DNA of 64,000 bases. Origin: Nesterenkonia sp. Act20 (GTDB taxonomy: Bacteria > Actinomycetota > Actinomycetes > Actinomycetales > Micrococcaceae). This document shows, piece by piece, positions 16,436 to 28,925 of the stretch (its first letter is position 1; the number at the start of each line of letters is the position of its first letter). Both the position numbers and the translations under genes were made by a program. The notes below the pieces were generated by a model. That model did not search any database and was not told where the DNA came from. It saw only the letters and a program-made list of their open reading frames with translations. The stretch is from contig NZ_JADPQH010000002.1 of NCBI RefSeq assembly GCF_019173455.1, positions 511,490-575,489 on the forward strand, written 5' to 3'.

Positions 16436-17614
16436 TTGAGCGTGACGTTTTCAAGTGAAGTAGTCCCGAGCCGGCGCGTCCTGAACACCCTGACTTTGAC
16501 CGCCATCGGCGGGATCTGTGCAGACATTTCCCTCGCCCTGATATTCGCATCGGCGGACCTTGCCACAACTTTGCAGTTCGGGTATCTCATCTGGTTCCTG
16601 GCCATTGCACTCTTCTGGCTGCATCCCGCCGCGGGTGCACTTGCCACCCTGGCGGGAGCGGTCATCGGTGTCATAGCAAGCTCACAGTTCGAGACCCTTC
16701 TGCTCGTCATTCTGTTCTGTGGACTCACAGCTGTGTATTGTTCGCGATGGGTGAGGCACCTCTATCTCCTCTTGGCTCTGTGCCTCGCAGTAAATATCGG
16801 ACTGGTGCAGACCGATCCGCTGTTGGTCACCGGGTTTGCTGTGTTCGCAGGAGTCGTGATGTCGCTCTCCTACGTGGTTGGCCGTGCCACACGAAAGCAG
16901 CTGATCTCACGACTCTCGGCCGAAAGTGAGCTCGTGCGCCTGCGCGCCGCACATGAAGAGGCCCTGGCCGGTGAGCGACGCTCCATCGCGCGAGATCTGC
17001 ACGACATCCTCGCGCATGACCTCACCGTCATCTCGATGCAGACGCAGGTTGCGGCGGCCACTGGGACACCAGAGTCGCGAGCAGCGGCGCTGAACCAGAT
17101 CTCGCAATCGGCCAGTGCAGCCCTGCATGACCTTCGCCGCGTGCTGCTGGTTCTGCAGCGTGAGAACATCATCGGCTCGGGACCCGGCGACGCTCCCGAA
17201 CTGGATCTGGAATCGGGGCTTGCGCGCTTCACCGAACGCCTGCAGGACCTGGGCTTTTCCGTCGACACCTCGGTGCATGGGGATATCAGCTCGATCTCCC
17301 AATCGGTGGAGGCCTGCCTCTACCGCATTCTGCAGGAATGCACGACGAACGTGGTCAAACACGGAGCACGTGGACACGATACGAATGACTGCACCATCGA
17401 ACTCGAGGTCAAAGAGGCCACCGTCGACCTGGCCGTGACGAACAGGACCGATGCGAAACAGCCCCCCGCGCTGAAGCATGCCTCTTCGGGAACCGGGCTG
17501 ATCAGCATGGAGGATCGCGCGGCGACCTATGGCGGAACGATCCAGGCAGGCTCACCGGCCGAAGGCATCTGGAGCGTTCAGGTCTCTGGAATCCAGCTGC
17601 GGCTCCCGCGCTGA
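16436..17614 (+). CDS. NarL-system sensor histidine kinase with multi-span N-terminus
   Basis: 392 residues from TTG 16436; GTG 16442 is an equally possible start and neither has a clear ribosome site. The N-terminal ~150 residues hold five or six membrane segments with short loops and no recognised extracellular sensor domain. A HisKA_3 dimerisation region follows, with the phospho-accepting His near residue 189 in ARDLHDILAHDL. The ATPase domain has NVVKHG (N box) and SSGTGLISMEDRA (G box). It should autophosphorylate and pass phosphate to the divergently encoded response regulator. Multi-span sensors of this type often detect membrane stress or small hydrophobic ligands. Confidence 0.92.
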   Translation: MSVTFSSEVVPSRRVLNTLTLTAIGGICADISLALIFASADLATTLQFGYLIWFLAIALFWLHPAAGALATLAGAVIGVIASSQFETLLLVILFCGLTAVYCSRWVRHLYLLLALCLAVNIGLVQTDPLLVTGFAVFAGVVMSLSYVVGRATRKQLISRLSAESELVRLRAAHEEALAGERRSIARDLHDILAHDLTVISMQTQVAAATGTPESRAAALNQISQSASAALHDLRRVLLVLQRENIIGSGPGDAPELDLESGLARFTERLQDLGFSVDTSVHGDISSISQSVEACLYRILQECTTNVVKHGARGHDTNDCTIELEVKEATVDLAVTNRTDAKQPPALKHASSGTGLISMEDRAATYGGTIQAGSPAEGIWSVQVSGIQLRLPR

Positions 17615-17675
17615 GATACCCCTGCCACGCTGAAACACTCGCTGACATAGAGGAAATCACCCCAGACACAGAGAG

Positions 17676-17706
17676 GCTCGGGCGGTGCCGTTCCCACCGC
17701 CCGAGC
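17676..17706. terminator. Hairpin downstream of the histidine kinase
   Basis: A perfect 12-bp stem (17676-17687 with 17695-17706) and a 7-base loop, 60 bp after the kinase stop. No T-run follows, so it is a terminator-like hairpin or RNA-stabilising element. The rest of 17615-17908 shows no gene. Confidence 0.65.
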
Positions 17707-17917
17707 ACTAACACCAGCCGAGGCTCTGCTCCGAACCCTTGCACCGTAATTCGGAGCGCCTCAAGGCCAATGCTTCTCCCTGAATCGTGCACCACTGCTG
17801 CACGTCCAGTTTCTATTGTCCGGGAGGGTCCTCGGACGACACCAGTGGACTTTGGTCTACAGTTCGATGAATCAACTAAGCTCCAACACCTTGTGACTAT
17901 CGAGTAACATGTGTGCC

Positions 17918-19159
17918 ATGACACATCACGCCCCCGACGCCTCCGTGGACCCCATCTACGAGGTCTCGACAGCACTGGATCTGGATTACTACGGCGTGTT
18001 CGAGGACCTGCCCGCGGCGGACCGCCAGTGGTGGACGCGCGCCCGCGAGTTCTCCAGCGGTTTGGAGACCCGGATGGCCCAGCACTGGGAGCATGCGGAG
18101 TACCCGGTGGACCTGGTCCGCAAGGCCGGAGGCCTCGGACTGCTCACCGACGGGGTCGACGTCACCGACGCCGGCATGGAGACCCTCTCCCCCATGGCCG
18201 CGGGACTGGTGAACATGGAGACCTCACGGGCAGACGGCTCCCTGGGGACGGCCCTGGCGGTCCAGGGCGGACTGGCGCTGCGCACGCTGGCCTACTTCGG
18301 ATCAGACGATCAGAAGGCCGAGCATCTCACTGCGTTGGCCACCGCCGAGACCCTGGGGTCCTTCGCCCTGACCGAACCGACCCATGGTTCCGATTCAGTC
18401 TCCCTGGAGACCACCGCCCGGCTGGTCGGTGACGAGGACTCCGGCTACTACGTGATCAACGGTGCCAAGAAGTGGATCGGCAACGGGGCCTCCGGAGGCA
18501 TCACCTTCACCTGGGCCCGGGTCTCCGGGGGCATCCATGACGGAAGCGTCCGATGCTTCCTGGTGGACCAGGCCACACGCGGCTATAAGGCCGAAGTCAT
18601 CCAGGGCAAGGCCTCGCTGCGCGCGATCCACCAGGCATTGATCCAGTACGAAGACGTCGAGGTTCCCGCCCACGCGGTGCTTCCCGGGTCGAAGAACTTC
18701 AAGGACGCTTCCAAAGTGCTCTTCGCGACCAGGCTGGGAGTGGCATGGTCCGCCGTCGGCCACGCCTCGGCCCTGGTGGAGGCGGCGCTGAGCTACTCCA
18801 AGCAGCGCGAGCAGTTCAGCCGCCCACTGGCCAGCTTCCAGCTTGTCCAGGAGCGCCTGACCTGGATGGTCTCGGAGCTGACCTCCATGCAGATGCATGT
18901 GCGGCAGGTGACCGAACGCGATATCGCCGGCACCCTCACCGGCCCACAGGCTTCGCTGGCGAAATATCACAACACTCGCAAGGCCCGGGCGATCGCCCAG
19001 GTGGCTCGCGACATGCTCGGCGGCAACGGCATCCTGCTCAAGAACAAGGTGCCCCGCCACATGGCCGACATCGAGGCGATCCACACCTACGAGGGCACCG
19101 AGTCGGTGCAGACCCTGATCATCGGTCGGGACCTGACCGGCTACTCCGCCTTCGCCTGA
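17918..19159 (+). CDS. Acyl-CoA dehydrogenase, glutaryl-CoA dehydrogenase-like
   Basis: 413 residues from ATG 17918; an in-frame ATG at 17909 adds three residues. FAD/substrate motifs are FALTEPTHGSDS in the middle, NGAKKWIGNGASGG just after it, and REQFSRPLASFQLVQERL in the helical domain. The base Glu392 is visible in the C-terminal IHTYEGTESVQ, the position used by glutaryl-CoA dehydrogenase and short-chain acyl-CoA dehydrogenases. It oxidises an acyl-CoA with FAD and passes electrons to ETF. The exact chain is uncertain; the sequence is most like the glutaryl-CoA type. It is convergent with sdaA and has its own promoter. Confidence 0.88.
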   Translation: MTHHAPDASVDPIYEVSTALDLDYYGVFEDLPAADRQWWTRAREFSSGLETRMAQHWEHAEYPVDLVRKAGGLGLLTDGVDVTDAGMETLSPMAAGLVNMETSRADGSLGTALAVQGGLALRTLAYFGSDDQKAEHLTALATAETLGSFALTEPTHGSDSVSLETTARLVGDEDSGYYVINGAKKWIGNGASGGITFTWARVSGGIHDGSVRCFLVDQATRGYKAEVIQGKASLRAIHQALIQYEDVEVPAHAVLPGSKNFKDASKVLFATRLGVAWSAVGHASALVEAALSYSKQREQFSRPLASFQLVQERLTWMVSELTSMQMHVRQVTERDIAGTLTGPQASLAKYHNTRKARAIAQVARDMLGGNGILLKNKVPRHMADIEAIHTYEGTESVQTLIIGRDLTGYSAFA

Positions 19160-19215
19160 ACAGGAAGGACGACGCCGGATCCCACGACTTCGGCCTCGGA
19201 CAGCTCACCAGCCGT

Positions 19216-20676
19216 TCAGCATTCGACGACGTTGACCGCGAGCCCGCCCAGTGCGGTCTCCTTGTACTTCGAAGACATGTCCTTGCCGGTCTCGCGCATG
19301 GTCACGATGACCTCATCCAGGGACACCCGGTGGTCACCGTCGCCCATCAGCGCCATCCGTGCGGCGTTGACCGCTTTGGTCGCTCCCATGGCATTGCGCT
19401 CGATGCATGGCACCTGCACCAGTCCCGCGATCGGGTCGCAGGTCAGGCCGAGGTTGTGCTCCATGGCGATCTCGGCAGCGTTCTCCACCTGCCGCGGGGT
19501 GCCGCCGAGGACCTCGCAGAGTCCCGCGGCCGCCATCGAGGAGGCCGAGCCGACCTCCCCCTGACAGCCCACCTCGGCGCCCGAGATCGAGGCCTGCTCC
19601 TTATAGAGCACCCCTACGGCGGCAGCGGTGAGCAGGTACCGCACGGCGATGTCCTCGCGGTCCTCCTCCCCCGCGTAGCTGGCCCCGGGGCCGTAGTGTG
19701 TGGCGTAGAAGCCCACGGCGGGGATGATGCCGGCGGCTCCGTTGGTGGGTGCGGTGACGACCCGTCCCCCAGAGGCGTTCTCCTCATTGACCGCGAGTGC
19801 GACCAGGTTCACCCATTCCTGCCAGTAGGCGTGGGTGCGGCTCGGATCGTCCTTCCACATGCGGGCATGCCAGTCAGGCGCACGTCGGCGCACCTTGAGT
19901 CCACCAGGCAGGTTTCCCTCACGCTCCAGGGCGAAGTTCTTGCAGTCCTCCATCACCTGCCAGAGATGGAGCACCTTCGCGGTGATCTCCTGCTCCGCGT
20001 CCTGCTCCGTCCCTCCGTGACGGGCGACGTGCAGCGCGCGCTCATTGGCCATCATCACTCGCGAGACTGGCAGACCCGAGCGTGCACAGTGCTCCATGAG
20101 CTCGGCGCCCGTGTTGAAGGGGTAGGGCACCTCTGCGTCGTCGTTGGCCAGCGCCTCGCCGAGGGAGGCATCAGAGGCCACCGCATCGGATTCCGAGAGC
20201 ACGAAGCCGCCGCCGATGGAGTAATAGGTCTCTTTCACCACCTGCTCGCCCTGGGCATCCAGTGCCGTCAGCGTCATGGCATTGGTGTGCCGGTCCAGGA
20301 CGGTCAACGGACGCTGCACGATGTCCTCGACTCGCAGCGGAAGCTCGCGTCCGCCGTCGTCGTCGTGCTGGGCCGCGAGCTGGACTGTCCCGGAGGACTC
20401 CATCGCCGCCAACCGGGACTCCACCTGGTCCGGAAGAATCGTCTCGGGGTCCCAGGCTTCGAGCCCGAGCAGCACTGCGGTGAACGTGCCATGCCCGCGA
20501 CCGGTGGCCGAGAGCGAGCCGTAGAGATCGACCCGCAGCGCCTCCGTGCGCGCCAGGGCGCCGGTGTCACACAGCTCCTCGATGACGAACCGCCGCGCGG
20601 CGCGCATCGGACCCACGGTGTGCGAGGAGGAGGGGCCGATCCCCACGCGCAGGAGGTCGAAGATGCTGATGGTCAT
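19216..20676 (-). CDS. sdaA: L-serine ammonia-lyase, iron-sulfur type
   Basis: 486 residues, the single-chain form. The N-terminus [20 protein letters not shown] is the family signature. Cysteines expected for the 4Fe-4S cluster appear in [18 protein letters not shown] and VQVPCIERN. The enzyme converts L-serine to pyruvate and ammonia. It is the last gene of a gcvP-gcvT-sdaA operon, 27 bp after gcvT. This suits a route in which glycine is cleaved, the methylene group makes serine from a second glycine, and serine becomes pyruvate. Glycine-riboswitch control upstream of gcvP likely covers this gene too. Confidence 0.95.
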   Translation of the reverse strand: MTISIFDLLRVGIGPSSSHTVGPMRAARRFVIEELCDTGALARTEALRVDLYGSLSATGRGHGTFTAVLLGLEAWDPETILPDQVESRLAAMESSGTVQLAAQHDDDGGRELPLRVEDIVQRPLTVLDRHTNAMTLTALDAQGEQVVKETYYSIGGGFVLSESDAVASDASLGEALANDDAEVPYPFNTGAELMEHCARSGLPVSRVMMANERALHVARHGGTEQDAEQEITAKVLHLWQVMEDCKNFALEREGNLPGGLKVRRRAPDWHARMWKDDPSRTHAYWQEWVNLVALAVNEENASGGRVVTAPTNGAAGIIPAVGFYATHYGPGASYAGEEDREDIAVRYLLTAAAVGVLYKEQASISGAEVGCQGEVGSASSMAAAGLCEVLGGTPRQVENAAEIAMEHNLGLTCDPIAGLVQVPCIERNAMGATKAVNAARMALMGDGDHRVSLDEVIVTMRETGKDMSSKYKETALGGLAVNVVEC

Positions 20677-20703
20677 GTGAAGCCTCGAATCCTGATGGGC
20701 TGG

Positions 20704-21854
20704 TCAGCGTTCGCGGGTGTAGAACGGCAGTGCGACCACTTCGAAGGGCTGCGGCTTGCCCCGCAGGTCGATATCGACCCGGGTGCGGGGGTCGATGAAG
20801 GCCAGGTCCACATAGGCCATTGCGATGGGGTATCCCAGCGTCGGGCTGGGAAGCCCTGAGGTCACCGCGCCGATGGTGACTCCGGCGTGCTCACCCTCTG
20901 TGGCGATCACCGGGTAGCCGCTGCGTCCAGCGCGCTTGCCCAGGCCACGGAGTCCCACGAGCCGCTGTCCGGAGGTCTTGCCGCGTCCTTCGGCCTTGGC
21001 CTGTTCCAATGCGGCGCGTCCCACGAAGTCTTCCTTCTTGGAGAAGGACACCACCGGCAGTCCGGCCTCGAAGCTGATTCGGTCGGTGGTGAGCTCGTTG
21101 CCGTAGAGCGGCATGCCGGCCTCCAGGCGAAGCGAGTCTCGGCAGGCGAGGCCGCATGGGATCAGCCCGTGATCGGATCCGGCCTCCAGCAGCGCGAGCC
21201 AGAGCGCTCCAGCCTTGTCATGGGGCAGGAACAGCTCGAAGCCGTCCTCACCGGTGTAGCCGGTGCGGGCGAGCAGGATCTCGTCCCCGCCGATGCTGAC
21301 CGTGGTGAACGCGTAGTAGCGCAGCTCCTCCACCAGGAAGGTCTCGTTGGCGCGGACCACGGAGCCGATGATGGCAGCGGCCGCGGGGCCCTGGACGGCG
21401 ATCAGGCTGATCGCCTCGGATTCGTCCCAGACCTCGACGTCGTAGCCCGTCGCCGAAGATCCGGCGCGTCCGTTCTCTGCCAGCTGCGTCAGCGCGGCGG
21501 CGACCACCTCGCGGTTGGCGGCGTTGGGCACCACCAGGTACTCGTTCTCGTCGATCCGGTAGACGATGAGGTCATCCACGATCCCGCCGTCCTCCCGGCA
21601 GATCAGCGAGTACTTCGCCTTGCCGATGGCGACGGCCGCGAGATCGCCGACCAGCGCAGTGTTCAGGAAGGTGGCGGCGTCGGGGCCGATGATGCGGATC
21701 TCCCCCATATGGGAGAGGTCGAAGAGGCCGGCCGCGGTGCGCACTGCATGGTGCTCCTGAAGCTCGGAGGAGTATTTCAGCGGCATCTTCCAGCCCCCGA
21801 AGTCGGTGAAGCTGGCGCCCAGTTCGGCGTGGGCGGCGGTGAGTGCTGTCTCTC

Positions 21855-21858
<4 letters not shown>
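20704..21858 (-). CDS. gcvT: Glycine cleavage system T protein (aminomethyltransferase)
   Basis: 384 residues, close to the usual length. Conserved elements include [16 protein letters not shown] near the N-terminus, [31 protein letters not shown], and [18 protein letters not shown] in the second domain. It transfers the methylene group from the aminomethyl-lipoyl arm of H protein to tetrahydrofolate and releases ammonia. Its ATG overlaps the gcvP stop by 4 bp, so the two are translationally coupled. No H-protein gene follows. Confidence 0.96.
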
Positions 21859-24800
<2,942 letters not shown>

Positions 24801-24837
24801 AGAGGAACCTTCCAGGCATGGATATGGCGAGGGTTCC

Positions 24838-25083
24838 TCCCCCGCTCTGTGATGGACCTGAGAGATTCACCGGTCGGACCCGCAGAAAGAGCGGGAAGGA
24901 CCGGCTTGCACCGTGGGTGAGCTCGTCAGGCGCTGCGGCCCGACGTGCTGCTTTCCAGAGTTGCCACCCCTGCGCGGTACTGAGTGCCTGAGAGGTTCCC
25001 GGGGAGGATATTGCTCCTTCGGCGCCGACCTTGGTGATTCCCAGGAGATGCTGCGCTCCTGGGAGACCTGCCGGACTCTCCCA
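24838..25083 (-). promoter_or_regulatory. Tandem glycine riboswitch (gcvT-type)
   Basis: On the minus strand, 5' to 3', a first aptamer begins around 25083 with GGGAGAGTCCGGCAGG and contains the glycine-binding core GCCGAAGGAGCAA (25011-25023), then CCTCTCAGG (24987-24995). A second aptamer (about 24838-24925) repeats the CTCTCAGG element (24857-24865) and a GGTGCAAGCCGGTCC core. The pair lies directly upstream of gcvP. Glycine riboswitches of this tandem form generally turn expression on when glycine is abundant. The remaining bases to 25158 hold the promoter region and show no gene. Confidence 0.9.
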
Positions 25084-25158
25084 CACAGGGGACGTGGCGT
25101 TGATTCAGTTTCCCTCATTGTGCCACAGCAGTGTTTTCCACCACGTTTCACAAAGCCC

Positions 25159-26460
25159 TCATCCACCACTCGGGGATGTCTCAGGACGTGTCTTCGGGTC
25201 GGCCCGGCCATCGCCCCGGCTGGCGGCTTCGGTGTGCACGTGTTCAGCAAGCAGGCCGACCCCGATGATGCGAGCGGTGAGCCGGCGCAGAGCGGGCGAG
25301 GCGAGACGGATCAGCGTCACGGCAGAAGCCGGCAGGACCTGCTGCCCTTGGGTGGAGCGAGCGATGAGACGGTGCCCGCGCCCCTGGATGCCCTGCATGA
25401 GCCGCACGGGGCGCGCCCGCCGCGCCTGGACCCGCGCCAGCGTCTCTGAGGGCGCGACCCCACGCTGCAGCGCAGGCGTGATCGCATTGGCCAGCGCGAC
25501 CGCGTCCTGGATCGCGAAGTTGACCCCCACCCCGAACATCGGGGACATCGCGTGGGCGGCATCTCCAATGGTGATGAACCCCGGACGGTGCCAGCACGGG
25601 AGTCGGTTCAGCTGCACGGAGAGCAGCTTGATCTGCTTCCAGTCGGTGAGCGTGTCCACCACGCCGCTCAGAATCGGTGCCGCCTGGGCGACGCGCGCGC
25701 GGAACGCCGGCAGGCCGGCGCGCTTGAGCTCCTCGAACTCGCCCTTCTTGACGATCAGCCCGGACTGGTAGGTGGCTCCGCGATCGATGGTCAGCACCAT
25801 CCCCGCGGCGGAGAGGTAGCCCAGAGTCGCGGGCGGAGGATCAACGGGCTGCGGGAGGCTGAACCAGAGCACGTCGATGGGTACACCTGACTCCCTGGGG
25901 ATGAGCCCTGCGGCCTCACGCAGCGCCGAGGCCCGCCCATCGGCGGCCACGGTGAGTCTCGCCCGGATCTGTTCCTCGCCGGAGGCCGAGCGCATGCGCA
26001 CGCCGACGACGACGCCGTCGTCGGCTGGGTCTTCCTCCGGCCCCGGGCGCTCATGCAGCAGCCCGGTCACCTCGGTGTCCATGCGCAGGTCGAACCCGGG
26101 CAGGGTCTGGGCCTCCTGGGCCAGGAAGTTCAGGAACTCCCATTGCGGGGCCAGGACGAGGAAGTCGTCCGGACCCCGCAGGACACCGAAGTCCACCAGT
26201 GTCATCCGCTGTCCCTGGATGACGGCGTCGAGTGTGGAGAGCCGAGTGACGGGCAGGTCCAGGAACTTTTCGCGCAGCCCGAGCTCGCCGAGGAGCGTGA
26301 GCGTGGAGGGGTGGATGGTGTCGCCGCGGAAGTCGCGGAGGAAGTCCGAGTGCTTCTCCAGCACGGTGACGGTCAACCCTGCCCGGGCCAGCAGGTATCC
26401 CAGCATCATTCCTGCAGGACCGCCCCCGGCGATCACGCAGTCACGCTCCCGCTCAATCAT
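25159..26460 (-). CDS. FAD-dependent monooxygenase (p-hydroxybenzoate hydroxylase-like)
   Basis: 433 residues. The N-terminal dinucleotide fold CVIAGGGPAGMMLGYLLARAG, the central GDTIHPSTL, and the distal ITIGDAAHAMSPMFGVGVN (the FAD-ribityl motif of the family) are all present. The group hydroxylates aromatic or polyketide-like substrates with NAD(P)H and oxygen. The arginine-rich C-terminal 80 residues include GRGHRLIARS. The substrate is unknown. The stop codon of the upstream M23-like gene overlaps its start by 4 bp, so the two genes are co-translated. Confidence 0.88.
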   Translation of the reverse strand: MIERERDCVIAGGGPAGMMLGYLLARAGLTVTVLEKHSDFLRDFRGDTIHPSTLTLLGELGLREKFLDLPVTRLSTLDAVIQGQRMTLVDFGVLRGPDDFLVLAPQWEFLNFLAQEAQTLPGFDLRMDTEVTGLLHERPGPEEDPADDGVVVGVRMRSASGEEQIRARLTVAADGRASALREAAGLIPRESGVPIDVLWFSLPQPVDPPPATLGYLSAAGMVLTIDRGATYQSGLIVKKGEFEELKRAGLPAFRARVAQAAPILSGVVDTLTDWKQIKLLSVQLNRLPCWHRPGFITIGDAAHAMSPMFGVGVNFAIQDAVALANAITPALQRGVAPSETLARVQARRARPVRLMQGIQGRGHRLIARSTQGQQVLPASAVTLIRLASPALRRLTARIIGVGLLAEHVHTEAASRGDGRADPKTRPETSPSGG

Positions 26461-27194
26461 CGGTATCGCCCACTTCTCCCTGGATCAGGGTCGGGCCCCC
26501 GGGCGGGCTGCACGACGGAGGCATTCGCGGGGACGCCGCGCCGGATCACGGCCGTCTCTCCGCTGCGGATCTGTTCATGGAAGTCGCGGAACACGATCGG
26601 CACACCGCGGGCTCGGCGCAGGTCCAGACTGTCCATGGCCTGCAGATGGAGGTGCGGCTGAGTGGAGTTCCCGCTGTTCCCACACCGGGCGAGCACCTGT
26701 CCCGCGGCGACCTGCTGGCCGGGGCGGACCAGAATCGATCCGTTCAGCAGGTGCACCATGGCGATGAAGCGCCCGCTCTGCGGCTCCTCAAGGATGACGT
26801 GGTTGCCCGCGACAGCGTCCGGTCCCTGCCGGATCCGCGCGGGCTGCCCCAGCATGTAGCCGATCAGGTTCAGCTGCGAGCGCCGGGCCGCATGGTCGAC
26901 CTCACCGTCATGGGTCGCCCTCACAGTCCCGGGACATGGAGCCGTCACCTCCTGACCGTAGGCCAAGAACAGCTCCGCAGGCTCGGTGGCCAGAACACTG
27001 CGCAAGCTTCTCGAGCTGGCGGTCCGACCACGGGTGTCCACGGCGGTGAAGTCGATGGCATACCGAGTGCCGAAGAGATCGGTGCCGTGGCTCGGGACCC
27101 GATTCGCCGGGCTGTTCTGCACCTTCCAGGCACCGGTGAAGGGCAGGAAGAGCTCCACCGGTTCCGATCCAGGTGACGGGTGCCGCCGTCGCAT
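26457..27194 (-). CDS. M23-like (LytM-type) peptidase, apparently without signal peptide
   Basis: 245 residues. The zinc-site pattern of this subgroup is visible: HGTDLFGTRYAIDF early and QPHLHLQAM (H-x-H) later, with AVAGNHVILE and HLLNGSILVRPGQQV typical of the lysostaphin-like fold. The N-terminus begins MRRRHPSPGSEPVELFLPF and lacks a hydrophobic signal, so secretion is not obvious. M23 enzymes cut peptidoglycan cross-bridges, but cytosolic relatives of unknown role exist. It forms an overlapping pair with the FAD monooxygenase, an unexpected partner. Confidence 0.75.
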   Translation of the reverse strand: MRRRHPSPGSEPVELFLPFTGAWKVQNSPANRVPSHGTDLFGTRYAIDFTAVDTRGRTASSRSLRSVLATEPAELFLAYGQEVTAPCPGTVRATHDGEVDHAARRSQLNLIGYMLGQPARIRQGPDAVAGNHVILEEPQSGRFIAMVHLLNGSILVRPGQQVAAGQVLARCGNSGNSTQPHLHLQAMDSLDLRRARGVPIVFRDFHEQIRSGETAVIRRGVPANASVVQPARGPDPDPGRSGRYR

Positions 27195-27345
27195 GGTTCC
27201 AGCGTAGATTCGCGGGGATCAGAGTTCCACCGGATATCCCTTGCCGGGGATCGTCATCAGGTGGCGCGGGTTCTTGGAGTCGGTCTCCACATTCAATGGT
27301 CCGCGGCTCTCGGGGCGTCGGCGTCGGCCTGGCTACTATGTCGGC

Positions 27346-27924
27346 ATGACCCGGGAAGGTCGCATCGCCGGAGAAGACACAGGTCCAGCCTCGCTCGCCT
27401 TCCACCGCACCACGTGGGCGGACCTGCCCACGATCCAGCAGTGGCTGCGGCGGCCTCACGTCGCCCGCTACTGGGCTCACCAGACCGACGATGCAGCGAT
27501 CGCACGGGACTTCGGCGGGAGCATCGACGGGACTGAACCCTGCGCCGACTACATGGTGGTCTGCGCCGGGGTGCCGATCGGGTTCATCCAGCGGAGCCGG
27601 ATCTCCGACTACCCCGAGGAGCTTCGCGAGCTCACCGAACTGGTCCCGGTGCCGCAGGAGTGTCTGATGATCGACTATCTCCTCGGGGATCCCGACTGGC
27701 TCGGCCGTGGCCTGGGCACCGAGATGGTGCGCGCGTTCACCGAGCTCTGCTGGCTCGAGGTGCCTGATGCCGGGGAGATCATCGTGGCGGTGTCAGCGAA
27801 CAACGTCGCGTCCTTCTCAGCCCTGAGCTCGGCCGGTTATACCCGGATCGCGTCGGGGCGCCTGACGCCGGACAACCCCGGTGATGACGGGTGGCATCAC
27901 GTGTATCAGCGTCTGCGCCCCTGA
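27346..27924 (+). CDS. GNAT acetyltransferase related to AAC(6')-type enzymes
   Basis: 192 residues from ATG 27346; an upstream in-frame start at 27241 would add 35 unconserved residues. IQQWLRRPHVARYWA, GVPIGFIQRSRISD, then IDYLLGDPDWLGRGLGTEMVRAF follow the pattern of aminoglycoside 6'-N-acetyltransferases and their IucB/Acetyltransf_8 relatives, and SANNVASFSALSSAGYTRI ends the fold. The acetyl-CoA loop is GRGLG. Resistance is only a possibility; many such chromosomal enzymes act on siderophore precursors or other amines. It is convergent with the DUF368 gene. Confidence 0.8.
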   Translation: MTREGRIAGEDTGPASLAFHRTTWADLPTIQQWLRRPHVARYWAHQTDDAAIARDFGGSIDGTEPCADYMVVCAGVPIGFIQRSRISDYPEELRELTELVPVPQECLMIDYLLGDPDWLGRGLGTEMVRAFTELCWLEVPDAGEIIVAVSANNVASFSALSSAGYTRIASGRLTPDNPGDDGWHHVYQRLRP

Positions 27925-27935
27925 GGGGCGAAGGC

Positions 27936-28925
27936 TCAGCGTGACTGGCGCTGGGACAGCCGGTAGTCCAGCAGCACCAGCACGAACACGACGGCGAAGC
28001 CCGCGACTCCCAGCAGCAGCACCAGTCCGAGATCGTCTCCGGGCCCCTGAAGACCGCGCCCCTCGTCCTGCCAGGGCCACAACGTGCGCAGCGCACCGAC
28101 CATCACCCCGGTGAGCACCACCATGGTAAGCCGGTGATGATGGTCCAGGAGCCATTTGAGTCCCTTGACGATGGCGATCAGCCCGATCGCGAGGCCCAGC
28201 GCGAAGATGCCGAGGTAACCGAGGTCGAACTCTGAGGCTGCCTGCAGGGTGGGCTCGTACAGGCCGAAGGTCAGCAGCAGGAAGGAGCCGGAGAGGCCGG
28301 GCAGCAGCAGAGCCGAGACGGCGATCGCGGCGGCCGGAAGGATGATGTACCAGGCGGGCTCGACCTCCGTCGGAGGCAGCGAGACCAGCCAGAAGACCAC
28401 GGCAGCCGCCACGACACCGGCGAGGATGTGACGCATCCGTATGGGCCCGTCTCGATCCTGCAGGGCCATCCGCAGCGGCACCGCGATGGAGGCGAGCACC
28501 ATCCCGAAGAAGGCCGCGCGGGTGAGCACCGGGTACGTCTCCACCGCGGTGGACATCGGACCCGCCACCGTGAACACGGTGATGAGCATCCCGATCATGA
28601 CCGGGATGATGATCTTCCAGTCGGCCTGGCGGATGTGGTGCAGGAAACCGGCGCGGCGATCAGGCCCGGTGATCAGGGTTCGTCCTGCTGAGACCACATG
28701 CGAGGCGGACTCGATGAGCTGTCGGTAGATTCCGACGACCAGCGCCACCGTGCCGCCGGAGACTCCCGGGACCGTCTCCACTGCTCCGATCAGCGCGCCG
28801 CGGACCAGGTTCCCCGGAACGGAGGTGCGCCTCGCCTCGGGTGGTGTCGGAGCATCCTGGACCGGCTCCTCGGTCGGCGCACGGCCTGTGGGGCCGGAGT
28901 GGGAGGGGGAAGACTCGGCAGAGAT
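27936..28925 (-). CDS. DUF368 membrane protein with an ATC start codon
   Basis: The DUF368 core runs from LVRGALIGAVETVPGVSGGT onward with about eight membrane segments, ending LLDYRLSQRQSR. No ATG, GTG or TTG precedes GTG 28781, and that codon lies inside the conserved VETVPGVSGG motif, so it cannot be the start. Upstream in the same frame, AAGGAG is followed six bases later by ATC at 28925, giving a 329-residue protein that begins MSAESSPSHSGP and keeps the whole first domain. DUF368 proteins are polytopic transporters, some linked to undecaprenyl-phosphate recycling. The gene is convergent with the acetyltransferase. Confidence 0.85.
   Translation of the reverse strand: MSAESSPSHSGPTGRAPTEEPVQDAPTPPEARRTSVPGNLVRGALIGAVETVPGVSGGTVALVVGIYRQLIESASHVVSAGRTLITGPDRRAGFLHHIRQADWKIIIPVMIGMLITVFTVAGPMSTAVETYPVLTRAAFFGMVLASIAVPLRMALQDRDGPIRMRHILAGVVAAAVVFWLVSLPPTEVEPAWYIILPAAAIAVSALLLPGLSGSFLLLTFGLYEPTLQAASEFDLGYLGIFALGLAIGLIAIVKGLKWLLDHHHRLTMVVLTGVMVGALRTLWPWQDEGRGLQGPGDDLGLVLLLGVAGFAVVFVLVLLDYRLSQRQSR

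Noticed and set aside
28779-28781. GTG as start for the DUF368 gene
   Set aside because: It encodes the V of the conserved VETVPGVSGG motif; the upstream residues belong to the protein and have their own ribosome site.
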